Positions 1 through 9,720 of a stretch of DNA of 30,186 nt are shown here, one piece after another. Positions within the stretch are counted from its first letter, which is position 1. Every line of letters starts with the position of its first letter. The position numbers were made by a program, and so were the translations under genes. A model generated the notes under the pieces. That model worked only from the letters and a program-made list of their open reading frames with translations. It was not told where the DNA came from and searched no databases. This DNA comes from Saccoglossus kowalevskii (Eukaryota; Hemichordata; Enteropneusta; Harrimaniidae): the NCBI RefSeq assembly GCF_000003605.2, contig NW_003131875.1, forward strand, positions 16,261-46,446, in the 5' to 3' direction.

Positions 1-164
1 CTTAAGTTTCAAACCCACATTGTTGAAGTAATTTAGGATAACACCAGTCTACATAATATGGCGTAATATCTCCACCATATGAATCAAAACTAAATAAAAA
101 TATGAACAATAAATAGAAATAAAACAAAAAAATAAACATTTCCAATGGCGAATATACAAACAAA

Positions 165-165
<1 letters not shown>

Positions 166-228
<63 letters not shown>
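166..228. repeat. (GAAA)n microsatellite
   Basis: About sixteen uninterrupted GAAA units form a purine-only tract on the + strand. The minus-strand reading frames across it (FLSFFLSFF and similar) are only the translation of this tract and are not genes. Confidence 0.98.
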
Positions 229-328
229 CACGTAAATTATTTGAGGCTGCTACCATTCATTTAAAGAATGGTGAAAATGTATTTCCTTACTTCATTTTGA
301 AAAAAACATTTGCTAATATAGTTTTTTT

Positions 329-497
329 TTAAAGCGGGAGCGTCGTCACCTGCGCACGCGCGAGAATTGAGTCCCAAGCGACAAAAACAACACACGCTAA
401 AAACGCAAAGGCTCATGGGTAGATGCTTATTTGTAAAAAAAAAATGACACGCTATGGCCATCTGACGCATGCGCAGGTGACGATTCCCCCGCTTTAA
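329..497. mobile_element. MITE-like element with 28-bp terminal inverted repeats and TTAA flanks
   Basis: Bases 333-360 (beginning AGCGGGAG) are mirrored by the reverse complement of 466-493 with 24 of 28 positions identical. Both ends share the core TCGTCACCTGCGCA. A TTAA lies immediately outside each end (329-332 and 494-497), which would fit a TTAA target-site duplication as made by piggyBac-type transposases. The TIR does not begin with the usual CCC of that superfamily, so the class is uncertain. The body is about 161 bp and non-coding. The CpG-rich TIRs contain E-box (CACCTG) and NRF1-like (GCATGCGCA) words. It lies about 2 kb upstream of the CDKN1-like gene. Confidence 0.75.
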
Positions 498-498
498 A

Positions 499-2110
499 TA
501 TTAGCTGACAATGAGTTCCAAATGAGAGTGGTTCTGCAATGAAACGTGCGTTGACCCTGTGGTGTTAAAGTTATGTTATATATAAATTGGACATGTTTAC
601 AGAACGAGTATCATAATCGTGTATATCAGCTGTAAACTGCAATTTAGCGGTAAAATAAACAGGTGCGATATTTAAAAGTCAGAAGGGCCGTGAAACAGTT
701 AATCTTGTGATCGATTGCATGATTTGTGGCCAACAAATCATTTCGAAATGGGGGTGTCAGCGTCGGAGGACACTTTTTTGTAGTTTATAGATTTTAATAA
801 GGTTAGTCTTACTCGTATTGCCCCCAAACCAACTGCCTTATAATACTGTCGAAATGGCCACAATTTAATAAAAACACAACAATCATTTTCTCAAGAAAAA
901 AAATATATATCTTATATTGACCGGCAGTACAATTTATTTCAAAATGAATTCATTAAAGAAACATTGAACCAATCAAAACTCTGGTTTCATGACACGTTCT
1001 AATTGGCTAACAAAAGCCTCAGGCTAAACGCGATTTGTAATAGGTCAGACGTCAGCGTCACATATATATAGATATATTGATTCTTAGATATGTGAGGTTA
1101 TTTATATATCACTGCTTTTAATATAAATTTGGCGATAGTATATAGATTTTAAGATATTTCGCTATTTCAAATATTTTGAGTGATATACAGTGGTTTACGT
1201 GCCAGAGGATCAGCTGTACATATGGATAGTTTTGTGCATTTTGGACCACACGGTTTCACACAGTGGTCAGATATAAGATACTCTGCATAGGCTCACCTTT
1301 AAAAAATAGAGTAATAACTTATATAAAGTGTTTGTAAATTGGTGAGCCACTACGTTTCACAGTTCGGTGACGTACCCCAACACATATAATAGGTTTGAAT
1401 AATGTCCCCCTCTAGCGACGACAACTGGAGATGCCGTAGCAACAACGTCGACTTGCCATACAGTATGTACTTGCATATCGCTGAGTTAGGTTGACCCAAT
1501 CAGACAAGTTCATCGTCCCGACTGTTTTATTAAAGGCAGATTCAATCTTGTACGATTAATTGAAATAACCAAGTAACTCTACATGATGAGCAATACCTAT
1601 CTAACACATACTGTAGTTATCCCAGGGCGTCTTTGAAATTACAGCCTTTTTTTTAGCTCAATGCTCTATCATATGAAGGGTCTGTGTTTTAATCACACTG
1701 GCTAGATACGGGAGCAATTCATTCGGGTCTGGCGTGCTGCCGTCGAGGCAGACTGTAATCCCCGAGATCACTTGCATGAGTAAACGACACTAGCAAGTCC
1801 ATAAAAGTCACTAGTTCCGACTCTCCACCGTAGCGCTTTCCCACAGCAACAAGTGCAGTTAATAAATCGGGCAGCATTTCTGAGTATCTCGTAAATTACG
1901 TAGTAAAGTTTCAGTAATTGCCTATCGATTTGTCATTTATTCCTTTTTAACCCGACAACGCTTTTGTGCTAGTTTACACCAGAGTGGAAATATTACGAAT
2001 CACTGGCACTGCGCCGAAATACAAAAGATTGGCAAATTGCCAGCTTACCCCAGGGTCGAGATGGACTCAAAAACATACACTATTCAAGTCATCATGTCGA
2101 GATAGGGTTG
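499..2110. other. Intergenic DNA with no supported gene
   Basis: I see no domain-bearing reading frame here on either strand. The region is AT-rich, with short alternating TA runs near 1065-1080. At about 1655-1715 a stretch beginning TAGCTCAATGC has the look of a decayed tRNA box A, followed by a poor box B (TTTTAATCAC), so it may be a worn SINE head; this is weak. A small CTGCC/GGCAG hairpin lies near 1737-1751. Confidence 0.6.
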
Positions 2111-2119
2111 ATAGTCAAT

Positions 2120-2470
2120 CAACATAGCGACCAATCAAATGCGAGAAAGGTTGACAGCAACGTTCTTGTAAACAACTTGTCAATCACTTTGATGTACTTT
2201 GCATACAAATGAGGTTCGTATTTTTGGTCATTCGTTTCGTTCGTAGGCCACACCCCTGTTGTGCGTTCACATGAATCATCCATTCACCGAGAAGAATGGG
2301 TGTCACATGATTGCAAACGCCAATCACTTGAGCCGCCGTATACGTCATTTTGGCGGGACTTTGTTACGCATAGATAAACACGGGGAAAATAACTCACAAC
2401 CCCGCGTATACGGTGTCACTATCTCTCTAATCTACGCAGTGTGCGGATCTAGCTCAGGATTTTACGCGTA
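2120..2470 (+). promoter_or_regulatory. Candidate promoter of the CDKN1-like gene: CCAAT, FoxO, E2F and CRE-like sites
   Basis: Within 400 bp upstream of the start codon are CCAAT boxes at 2131-2135 and 2320-2324 with further CAATCA words. There is an exact FoxO element (GTAAACAA, the reverse of TTGTTTAC) at 2168-2175, and an E2F-type site TTTTGGCGGGA at 2348-2358 that overlaps a CRE-like TACGTCAT at 2341-2348. Mammalian CDKN1B is a well-known FoxO target and has been linked to NF-Y and E2F control, so this combination fits the downstream gene. I cannot place the transcription start; no clear TATA box is seen. Single motifs of this length occur by chance, so the cluster rather than each site is the evidence. 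Confidence 0.5.
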
Positions 2471-2522
2471 GAGTTGTGGAATTATACGCCAAAGCTTTCC
2501 GATCGACAGTTACTTGTAGACG

Positions 2523-3902
2523 ATGTCGATCCGACGTGGAGGAGTTTGCGGAGTCAAGTCGAAAGCTTGCCGGAATTTATTCGGACCCGTTGACCACGAA
2601 GAGGTCGATGCGTATTTGAAGAAGGAACTGGGGAAAATACAGGAAGAACAGAACCAGAAGTGGAATTTTGATTTTGGTACAGACACTCCTCGTGATGGCA
2701 GTTTCGAGTGGGAGCCTGTCTATGACAACGTCCCACAATTTTACCAGGCGAGAATTCTAGTTTCACCGAGGTGTGTTAAAAGGACTAGTCACCCCGATAA
2801 TGTGACGGACACGAGACTCACTACTACAATTACAAACCACAGTAGTACGGCATGTGGACTCGGCGATCACATACGCCCAACACAGAGTGACCAAATCGAC
2901 GAGAATACGCCGTCCCAATCCGATCTCCAGAAACAGCCGGATAACTCATTTGCTACCCCTAAATCGCGTGGAACAAATAAATACAGTAAAAGGACAAGTG
3001 CAACAAGAAAAACAACAAAACTTACGAGGGCGAATCAAATACAGATTTCAGGTAAATACGATTTTCCATTCGTAGTATTTTATCATTCCCCAACCAAGTT
3101 ATCGTACTCGTAGTAATTCGGGGTCTTGCCCTCAGCGCGTCCAATTACAATGAACCTTTTGAGTTGTAATAAATTACTACTACAATATCGTAGATTTGCA
3201 ATGGTTTTCTGTTTATCGTACGGTTAAAACTTAACGCAGCGACCACGTAGATGCTTACCAGCACAAATTTGAATAGTAAACACTTATTTACTATTCTGGG
3301 CACTGACTTCACTACCGCTATTGTCTGGCCAGGGGCTTTTGTCGGCTATGTGTGCATGTCTTAACTTGTACCGGGGACTCCCCTGTTGGTCAAAGTGCCT
3401 GGACAAAAGAAAAAAAAGGTTCATACTTCCGATATCTACTCAGCCGTTTCTAATTTCTATATATATATATATAATGTGACTTCCGAATGAAACAAGTGGC
3501 GACATGCTCATATCGGAAAAGAAATATTCACCCTGCGTGTGATTCCGTTCTTTTGTTTTTGCCCCTAGAGCCATTTAGCCTATCAATGCGTCTGGACGAG
3601 TTTCGATGATATTATCCTCGCACGCAGCGACCGTCGTTCATTGTATTATAAATCTTTTCTCGATTAATCAAGAAATCAAATAGTTAGAATCTGAATTCAC
3701 ATCTTTCGTGATAACAAAGTAATTGTGTGGATTACTTAGATATATAACCGTTGTTTTATTTTGTTTTGTGACAGCAGACTGCTTTAGGCAGCGGAAATCA
3801 CCGAAGAGAAAGCTACAACTATGTGTGAATGATCAGACCGGTTCAGCCATCATGTCAGTTGAAAAACAGCCAAGGATGGTGGAAGAAACTGTGCAGTCAT
3901 AA
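2523..3902 (+). CDS. CDKN1: Cip/Kip cyclin-dependent kinase inhibitor (p21/p27/p57 family), two coding exons
   Basis: The product should bind cyclin-CDK complexes in the nucleus and block cell-cycle entry. CDS is join(2523-3051, 3778-3902), giving 217 residues, or 218 if the upstream acceptor is used. The N-terminal CDI domain is clear: cyclin-docking ACRNLFG at residues 15-21, then PVDHEE (22-27), KWNFDF (46-51), FEWEPV (61-66) and P-Q-F-Y (71-74). Tyr74 corresponds to the inhibitory Tyr88 of human p27, but the second tyrosine is Gln. A polar, Ser/Thr-rich linker follows. Exon 2 adds a degenerate PIP-like motif (Gln172, Ile175, Cys178, Phe179), a CDK-type SPKR site at 184-187, a basic KRKL at 186-189 that could serve as NLS and second RxL motif, and a p27-like SVEKQP at 203-208. 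The ATG has A at -3 and is the first ATG of the frame. Donor CAG/GTAAAT and a T-rich acceptor support the splice. If intron 1 is retained, the frame ends at 3113 (196 residues). The family is certain from the CDI domain; the gene is a general CDKN1 rather than one vertebrate paralog. Confidence 0.93.
3052..3777 (+). other. Intron 1 of the CDKN1-like gene (phase 1)
   Basis: The donor is GTAAAT directly after TTTCAG at 3046-3051. The acceptor follows the T-rich stretch 3750-3770. The last exon-1 base is the first base of codon 177, so the intron is phase 1. The intron holds a (TA)n run near 3458-3473 and nothing else recognisable. In-frame reading through the donor reaches a stop at 3111-3113. 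Confidence 0.85.
3771..3777 (+). promoter_or_regulatory. Tandem NAGNAG 3' splice acceptor (CAGCAG)
   Basis: The sequence A-CAG-CAG gives two AG acceptors three bases apart, ending at 3774 and 3777. The distal choice encodes ...Ser-Asp-Cys-Phe; the proximal choice inserts one alanine (...Ser-Ala-Asp-Cys-Phe). Only the distal form keeps the Q-x-x-I-x-x-C-F spacing of the PIP-like motif. Confidence 0.7.
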
Positions 3903-3910
3903 TGTTATAG

Positions 3911-6206
3911 GTAATTATACATTTTTCACTGATAAATTGTAGTTGTGTTAGATTTGCAGCAGTCTTTGTTCTGTTTTCACAGTGGGTGTTTCTCCCGAAT
4001 CTCTACTGTGTTTACACAGAATCCGCTTCATGTTGTTTTTTAAATCAGTTTTCCTATTAGTCGCTAAAATATTCACCAATTATTAGAAAAATAAAGACCT
4101 CGTAGGCAGTAATTGCGTGTTGTTAAAAAACGACGCGCACGTGCCGGGTACAGGGCCTTTTGTTCCAACCAATTTTAATAGTCATTTCAAATCAATTTAA
4201 TCTCATTTCCCAAGCCTTCTTTTGTTTTATCTCGACCTACGCTACAACAGATGGTACAGCTTCCAGTTGCTTAGCAACATACCAGTTACTATAAATTTGA
4301 ATACGATTGTTAAAAGTGGCGTATTGTTGTTTCGCCACCTGTTATGTCAGGCAATCTGTGCCCACGAAAGGGCACAGGTGTTTGGCTTTCACACCCACCC
4401 GCATATTACAACGAATTTGTAACACTCAGTTGAATATTCAGCAAATGAAATACAACTCCATGCGGCGTAATTAATGATCACGAACTTGACCAAGCGATTA
4501 TAAATTCACATCAAATATTCACCATTTATTTTGTTATCTTCCCTTGCCAATTTCTGGGGTTTCACTTCCTGCCAAATGTCAGTCAGCTCTTTTATGTTCT
4601 TCACTTCACTTTAGTGATTCCTTGCTGTAGTAAAAAGTAAAAAAAATCCCCTGGTAACAACCATATGTAACAATCAATAAACAGCCAAGCATTTTTACAA
4701 CCAAAACTGACATTCTGATTTTTAATTGCGTAAACTTTCTTTTATTCAGATATTTTACTACTCATCCATATGTGAACTAAGTGCTACTATACTTCTCAAA
4801 ACAGTGTAAAAATAATTAAAACTCGACTCTTTCCAAAAGCTATTCCTTATTTGTCAGTACTTCCACTATGCATATAGACCGTTAATTATACATAATTTAA
4901 TTAAAATTGGGTTTAATCAGACAACAATACATGCTTAATTATTTGTTTTCTTTCGAAATTAGCTCAATGCATTCAATTAAAATCTAGTGTATATTCAAAT
5001 TTAACAAATAAAATTTCCTTCATAAAGCAATGAATTTAAAATCAAGTAAATACCCTACAATGTCAGCTCTGAAACATTACATGCATTCTAAAGACAATGG
5101 TGGGAATAAATACTGAATATTTTTCCTACATTGACAATTTATATTGAATATTATGAATACCTAAATAGTCTGATTATGAAACTAACATTATTATACAGTA
5201 CTCAAAAGTTTCAAACTGAAACAATTTTGTGAAATATACAAATACCGGTAATATTCATGCGTTTTTGACAAGTGGTGTTTGTTAAGAGTTTATTTAAACT
5301 GTCTTCAACTGTTTTCCCATTGAGTCTCACTTCCAGGCCTTGAATACAGCTAACTTATCTTTTGAATGGACCCTGGGTTTTTTTTTTCACTGTTTAAGTA
5401 AACAACTTGCTCCCTTTCAGTAAACAAATTCCCAAATTGAACAATGAATAAAAACAAGTTGCAGAGCAGGTCAGAAGTAAAATGAATCCACAACTGTAGT
5501 TTTATAGGCTGCTCTCTTGTCTGACTTTAGTTCTTGTTAATGCAATAAACTAACACAAAGGATTACCAGGGAACTGAAACTGTTTGTTACAGTGTCGTTG
5601 GACCCCACCCATTGTGCAAGGCAGTAGTGGTGCAGAAAGTCCTAGAAAAAAGCTGAGAAAATGTGAATGCATGAAAAATGAAAACTGTGGGCCGAAAATA
5701 ATGTAGTAATATAGTATTGAGAGTTGCATTTAGAATTTTGACTTGATGACTTCCCAACATGTGACTTGCAGAAGTGCAAACATATTAGACTTTAAAATAA
5801 CAGACATTGAAAGCAATAAATAGAGGTGGGGGGGGGGGGTAATCCATAAACCAGTTATTAGTAACCAGTAATTAGGGATAGATAAGGGATATTAATAACT
5901 ATTTGTTAAACAATTCTTTCATATTCATATTTAAAATATCAATAATGGCTGCAAAGTAAAATGCAGCCATTTGAGACATAACAAAAATGTTTGCATTGTC
6001 TGTTTCAATCATGCCCATTGCCTGGCATGGCTACTCAACACTGTCACTTATCAGTCTGTTTTAATATTGTTTCCATAGCGATATATTCACATTCTGTTGG
6101 GCATACTGTTCCCTATTACTAGTGTATATTCTAGACCAGTAGGTTGCCAAGACGATAATGCACGTCAATACAATTCTAATGTTTCTGTCTCTTCTTCTGA
6201 TTTCAG
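3911..6206 (+). other. Probable 3'UTR intron of the CDKN1-like gene
   Basis: Eight bases after the TAA stop (3900-3902) is TAG/GTAATT, a fair donor. The strongest downstream acceptor is at 6206, after a long pyrimidine tract (TTTCTGTCTCTTCTTCTGATTTCAG region, 6182-6206) with a CTAAT branch-like word just upstream. Human CDKN1B, as I recall, also has a non-coding last exon joined just after the stop. A second acceptor-like site (CTCCCTTTCAG) ends near 5420, and an AATAAA at 4090-4095 with GT-rich DNA after it could end a short unspliced transcript. The interval is AT-rich; it contains a G13-like run at about 5826-5838 and an 8-bp hairpin at 4356-4377. I see no coding exon in it. Confidence 0.5.
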
Positions 6207-6705
6207 TAGATATGATGTTTGTACTGGTACTATCAGCAGCCAAAACAATGCCACTGGAAGCCAGCCAACACATATGTCTGTGCTCAGATGCAAATGGATT
6301 GGACAACATGTGTGGAAAAAACTGGCATTCTGCCAAGTTTCTGATGACTAAAGGAGAACCTGGTAATGTTTCTGCTGGTTGGCGTGGCGACTACAGCTGG
6401 TCTGGAAAACCTTTGTAGCTTAATCATTAAGCAATGCTAAATATGGACTTGTCATCAACAGACAGTTAGCATATAATATCAAGATTTCATATTTATATAC
6501 GTTACAGGTCATGAGGTCACATGACTGTTTTAACTATGTGCTGGTATTATAGTTTCTTACATGTTTTGCCAGGGGTGTTACATTATGCGAAACTGTCATC
6601 TTATCGTAAGCCTGTTGCATTGTTGTAAAATATTTTTTTTAGAATTTTCGGTGCTCAGTTTTTCACTGCCAGTTTATTTACTAGCAAATATCACTGCCAT
6701 GTTTT

Positions 6706-6813
6706 GACATGGTCTAAATTTTTAACAGCTGTATACATATTGCAACTGTTGTTCATTATCAATATAATGTTTATGCTAAATATTGTGCAGCTGTTAAAAA
6801 TTTATACCAAGTC
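6706..6813. repeat. 26-bp inverted repeat (hairpin) in the predicted 3'UTR
   Basis: Bases 6706-6731 and the reverse complement of 6788-6813 match at 24 of 26 positions, with a 56-base loop. The inner half (AAATTTTTAACAGCTG) is perfect. It may be a tiny MITE, an RNA hairpin in the mRNA, or both. The loop is longer than in typical miRNA precursors. Confidence 0.85.
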
Positions 6814-6890
6814 GTGTTTCAGGAAAACCAAACTTACGCAAGTTTTTTTTTTAAAAACCAAAGGATATGTACTTTCATGCTAGTATTATC

Positions 6891-6898
6891 TGTACATA
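6891..6898 (+). promoter_or_regulatory. Pumilio recognition element (TGTACATA)
   Basis: This is an exact UGUANAUA word in the predicted 3'UTR of the CDKN1-like gene. Pumilio proteins are known to bind the 3'UTR of human p27 mRNA. Confidence 0.5.
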
Positions 6899-7568
6899 TT
6901 AAAGCCATCATAGATTAGACATATTTCTAAGTCTGTTTAAGTAAGATTAGAAAAATCCTGATTGCTGTTATCCAGGAGGCTTTATCTGATGATCTCAAAA
7001 CTTGGTCTCTGTCTCCTTTATTAAGGGATTTAATTGAAATGTTTAAATAAAAACATTCCATCACATCACAATGTGTTTTACAAATATTTATATTGTATTG
7101 AACATGTTGCAATTCACAAAAACAAAATTACTTTTCCCTCATATAAATGGTTTTGAACCAGACCAGATATGTGTTCAATTTAATGGTTTCAAGTGTTTTT
7201 AGTCAACTACCCCTGTGTAAAATGGGTTATTCCATTATTTTTAAATAATTTGCAAGCCAACAATTCCCATGTATTGGTATTCTTGCATACCAATTTTCCT
7301 ACCCATGTCTATAATGGTTTATTCCATTGTTTTTAGATATCAGTTTGACAGATTCAGCCCCTACCCTTCCTTGTTTGGTTTTTAAATTAAATTTATTCTC
7401 ATTCAGCTTGGCTCAGTTCAACTAAAACCATCCATACAATACTTGGCCAGTTCATGTTCTTCAGCATTTTAATTTTTTAACATTATTTATTTTTTTATTT
7501 TCAAAAATATAATAATTGGAATAATTTGTGAGATGAAAATACATGTTACTTTGAATATGTAAATTGCT

Positions 7569-7582
7569 TGTACATAAATAAA
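7569..7582 (+). promoter_or_regulatory. Second Pumilio element overlapping region of the poly(A) signal
   Basis: TGTACATA at 7569-7576 is immediately followed by AATAAA at 7577-7582, then a GT/T-rich stretch. The abutting sites make this the likely main poly(A) signal and suggest that Pumilio binding could interfere with 3'-end formation. Confidence 0.6.
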
Positions 7583-7894
7583 ATATTTTTTTTGTGTTAA
7601 ACTTATTTTCTTGCATTTGTATTGTCTGTTTCAAATGAAGAGCCGCCTTCTGTATGTTTCAAACTTCTAAATACTACTTTATTTTTGCAAAAGACGAATT
7701 TTTGCTAATTTTTTAATTCTGAAAAAACAACAAAATAATGTTGTAGTGAGCATTTCCTCAGCCAACAGCAGGGACTACCCCCATGAATGCCATCAAATTC
7801 TATCGCAGAAAAAGTGACAAAAAAACTTAAGTACTGGTATACATAGTTTCATAAGAGTGTACCATGATATTATTATCTACCCAATGGACGCAAG

Positions 7895-7984
7895 TACTGT
7901 AAAATGACTAATTTTCACTTTCATTTTCCAGTCAGCGAAATGAGCAAAATTAAAACCCAGTGAATAATTAATCCTTTTACAGTA
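7895..7984. mobile_element. MITE of the CTGTAAAA family, copy 1
   Basis: CTGTAAAA (7897-7904) is mirrored by TTTTACAG (7975-7982), and TA lies just outside each end, which suits a TA target-site duplication (Tc1/mariner-like). The 86-bp body has no coding capacity. The reverse complement of its right half (TTATTCACTGGGTTTTAATTT words and GCTGACTGG) matches the left part of the copy at 13.3 kb. Confidence 0.75.
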
Positions 7985-8361
7985 TACACCTGCATTCTGT
8001 AAATGCAAATTTTATTTTTTACCAGATGCACTATTTGACCGATCCTAATGCCTTTGCAAATGAATTCAGTCAGTTGACTTTTAACAATCAAATTTTCCTG
8101 TCCCTGAAAAATTAATATGTTTCACAATGGAATGTTTTACAGTGGTGACGATATTAATATTCAAAATTCATCTCTTCAAAAGATTAATATAAAGAGCACT
8201 TTGAATAAATTTCAGTCATTGGTACGAATAATTCTTTATCAATTAAAAACTTTTGGGGCAGGATTTATACATGAACATGTTATGGAGAAATGGTTATATG
8301 AATATTTTATAAATTTACATCATAATTTTTATATTATCTCGTTCTGTGAAGGTAGAGCATG

Positions 8362-8389
8362 AATAAATAAATAAATAAATAAATAAATA
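8362..8389. repeat. (AAAT)n microsatellite
   Basis: Seven perfect AATA units. Tetranucleotide tails of this kind often mark the 3' end of retroelement insertions, but no element body could be identified here. Confidence 0.95.
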
Positions 8390-9238
8390 TGAAATGAGGA
8401 TTGAGATTCTAAGTTCACTCATTCTGTATAAAATATTTTTTTCATAATTAAAGCGAAATATCCTACCCCCTCCAAGAATATTGGGAAAATAAATAATCAA
8501 AGTAAGAATAGTATTCATAAATTCCATAATTTTCAACTGCGAAGTGGAAGAGGAAAATTCAGAAAAGAAAACGCAAATATACAATTTGTTGTATCAGGTG
8601 TGATAACTTCGTATCTATATTTAGTACGCTAGATGTTCTTTTGTTAGTGGTCACATGACCACTTTTGAGTTTGTAATGGCGGCAAAGCTTGCCAAGTTGT
8701 AGATTGCGGTTCCACCGAATAAACCGCCGTTTTCCTGTGTGGATCATTGCGGTAGTGGTTAGGCGAACACTCGGTTACCATATCAGGCATTCCTTGATTG
8801 TCTTGATTCATATTCTTATGTAGTCTTTTAAAAATACGACGAAAACAAGAAAATATTACATGTACTCCGAAGATTGGTATTAAAGTTACATGTGTAGCTT
8901 TGAGTCAAAAACACTGCAGTTGGAAACTGCAAATTGTTTTGAAAACTGTCTTTTAGAATTTATATCAAAACATGACTTTGTTGGCTTGTTCTGTAAGCGC
9001 CCTTGTTTTATATGAATGCAGTGCAACTTGAAGTAGACTTCGTGACCTTTTCATAACCCTCGTATTAACCGCGGATCCGTAACCATCTATTGCTACCGAC
9101 AGCTTTCTTCTGTATTTTCTTTGATTCTCACGTCTGTGTTTAACTATAAACCGACAGTATTAATTAAATACGTGGGTTATGTACCGGTCATCCACTAGCT
9201 CCACTCAATGCAAGGTTTCTATGAGCCACCGTCGTCTC

Positions 9239-9272
9239 GTACCTCCTCAGACTTATAGTAGTCTGAGGTACC
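9239..9272. repeat. Short perfect hairpin flanked by GTACC direct repeats
   Basis: CCTCAGACT (9245-9253), a 6-base loop and AGTCTGAGG (9260-9268) form a perfect 9-bp stem. GTACC occurs on both sides (9239-9243 and 9268-9272). Its CTCAGAC...GTCTGAG ends are the same as those of the hairpin at 21048-21081. Confidence 0.8.
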
Positions 9273-9720
9273 ACCTAAGGGCTGACCAATTTTGGAAACC
9301 GGGAGAAGTTTAGAAGTATTGATAAGTTGGATAAGAGAGCATTGAACAGGGTTGTAGAATGCATAATGTAAAACAAAAGTCAAAAATCAGAAGAAAAAAA
9401 CATATCTAGTCGCCATGCTCATGGTGAAAAAACACAATTTGCTGTACCCCCCCCCCCATTCTTTAAAATGCGTAACCTCTCTGTACAAGAACAGTTTCTG
9501 TGTTTACGCGAATAACGTCTTGGTAGTCGGCACAAGACAGCTCCACATATAAAACTACATTTGAAATACATTTCAAACGAGTAAAAATCAAAATAACAAA
9601 AAAAAAAAAAATCCAGGATTACAGAATGCATGTTACATGTACGACGTCCCGTCATAGTAATATTATTTGCTTGTCTTTTAACTACATTTGTTCTCTGCAC
9701 GTAATAAACTCGGTTATTAA

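Larger units (their letters stand above)
6207..7600 (+). other. Predicted 3'UTR exon of the CDKN1-like gene
   Basis: This exon would start after the 6206 acceptor and end shortly after AATAAA at 7577-7582, which is followed by a T/GT-rich stretch (7585-7598). An earlier AATAAA near 7045-7050 could give a shorter form. It carries two exact Pumilio elements, several ATTTA words and a 26-bp inverted repeat. A short open frame across its start (6158-6418) has a hydrophobic N-terminus but no recognisable domain; I treat it as chance. Confidence 0.5.
7985..9720. other. Intergenic DNA with no supported gene
   Basis: Short open frames at 8117-8362 and 8315-8584 are AT-rich, end in the (AATA)n tract at 8362-8389 and have no recognisable domain. 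A C-run lies at about 9447-9459 and an A-run at about 9598-9611. A CpG-containing patch at 8640-8760 looks promoter-like and is treated in the findings. Confidence 0.6.

Noticed and set aside
6097-6418. Small frames, one with a signal-peptide-like start
   Set aside because: They cross the strong splice acceptor at 6206, have no recognisable domain and lie in the predicted 3'UTR.
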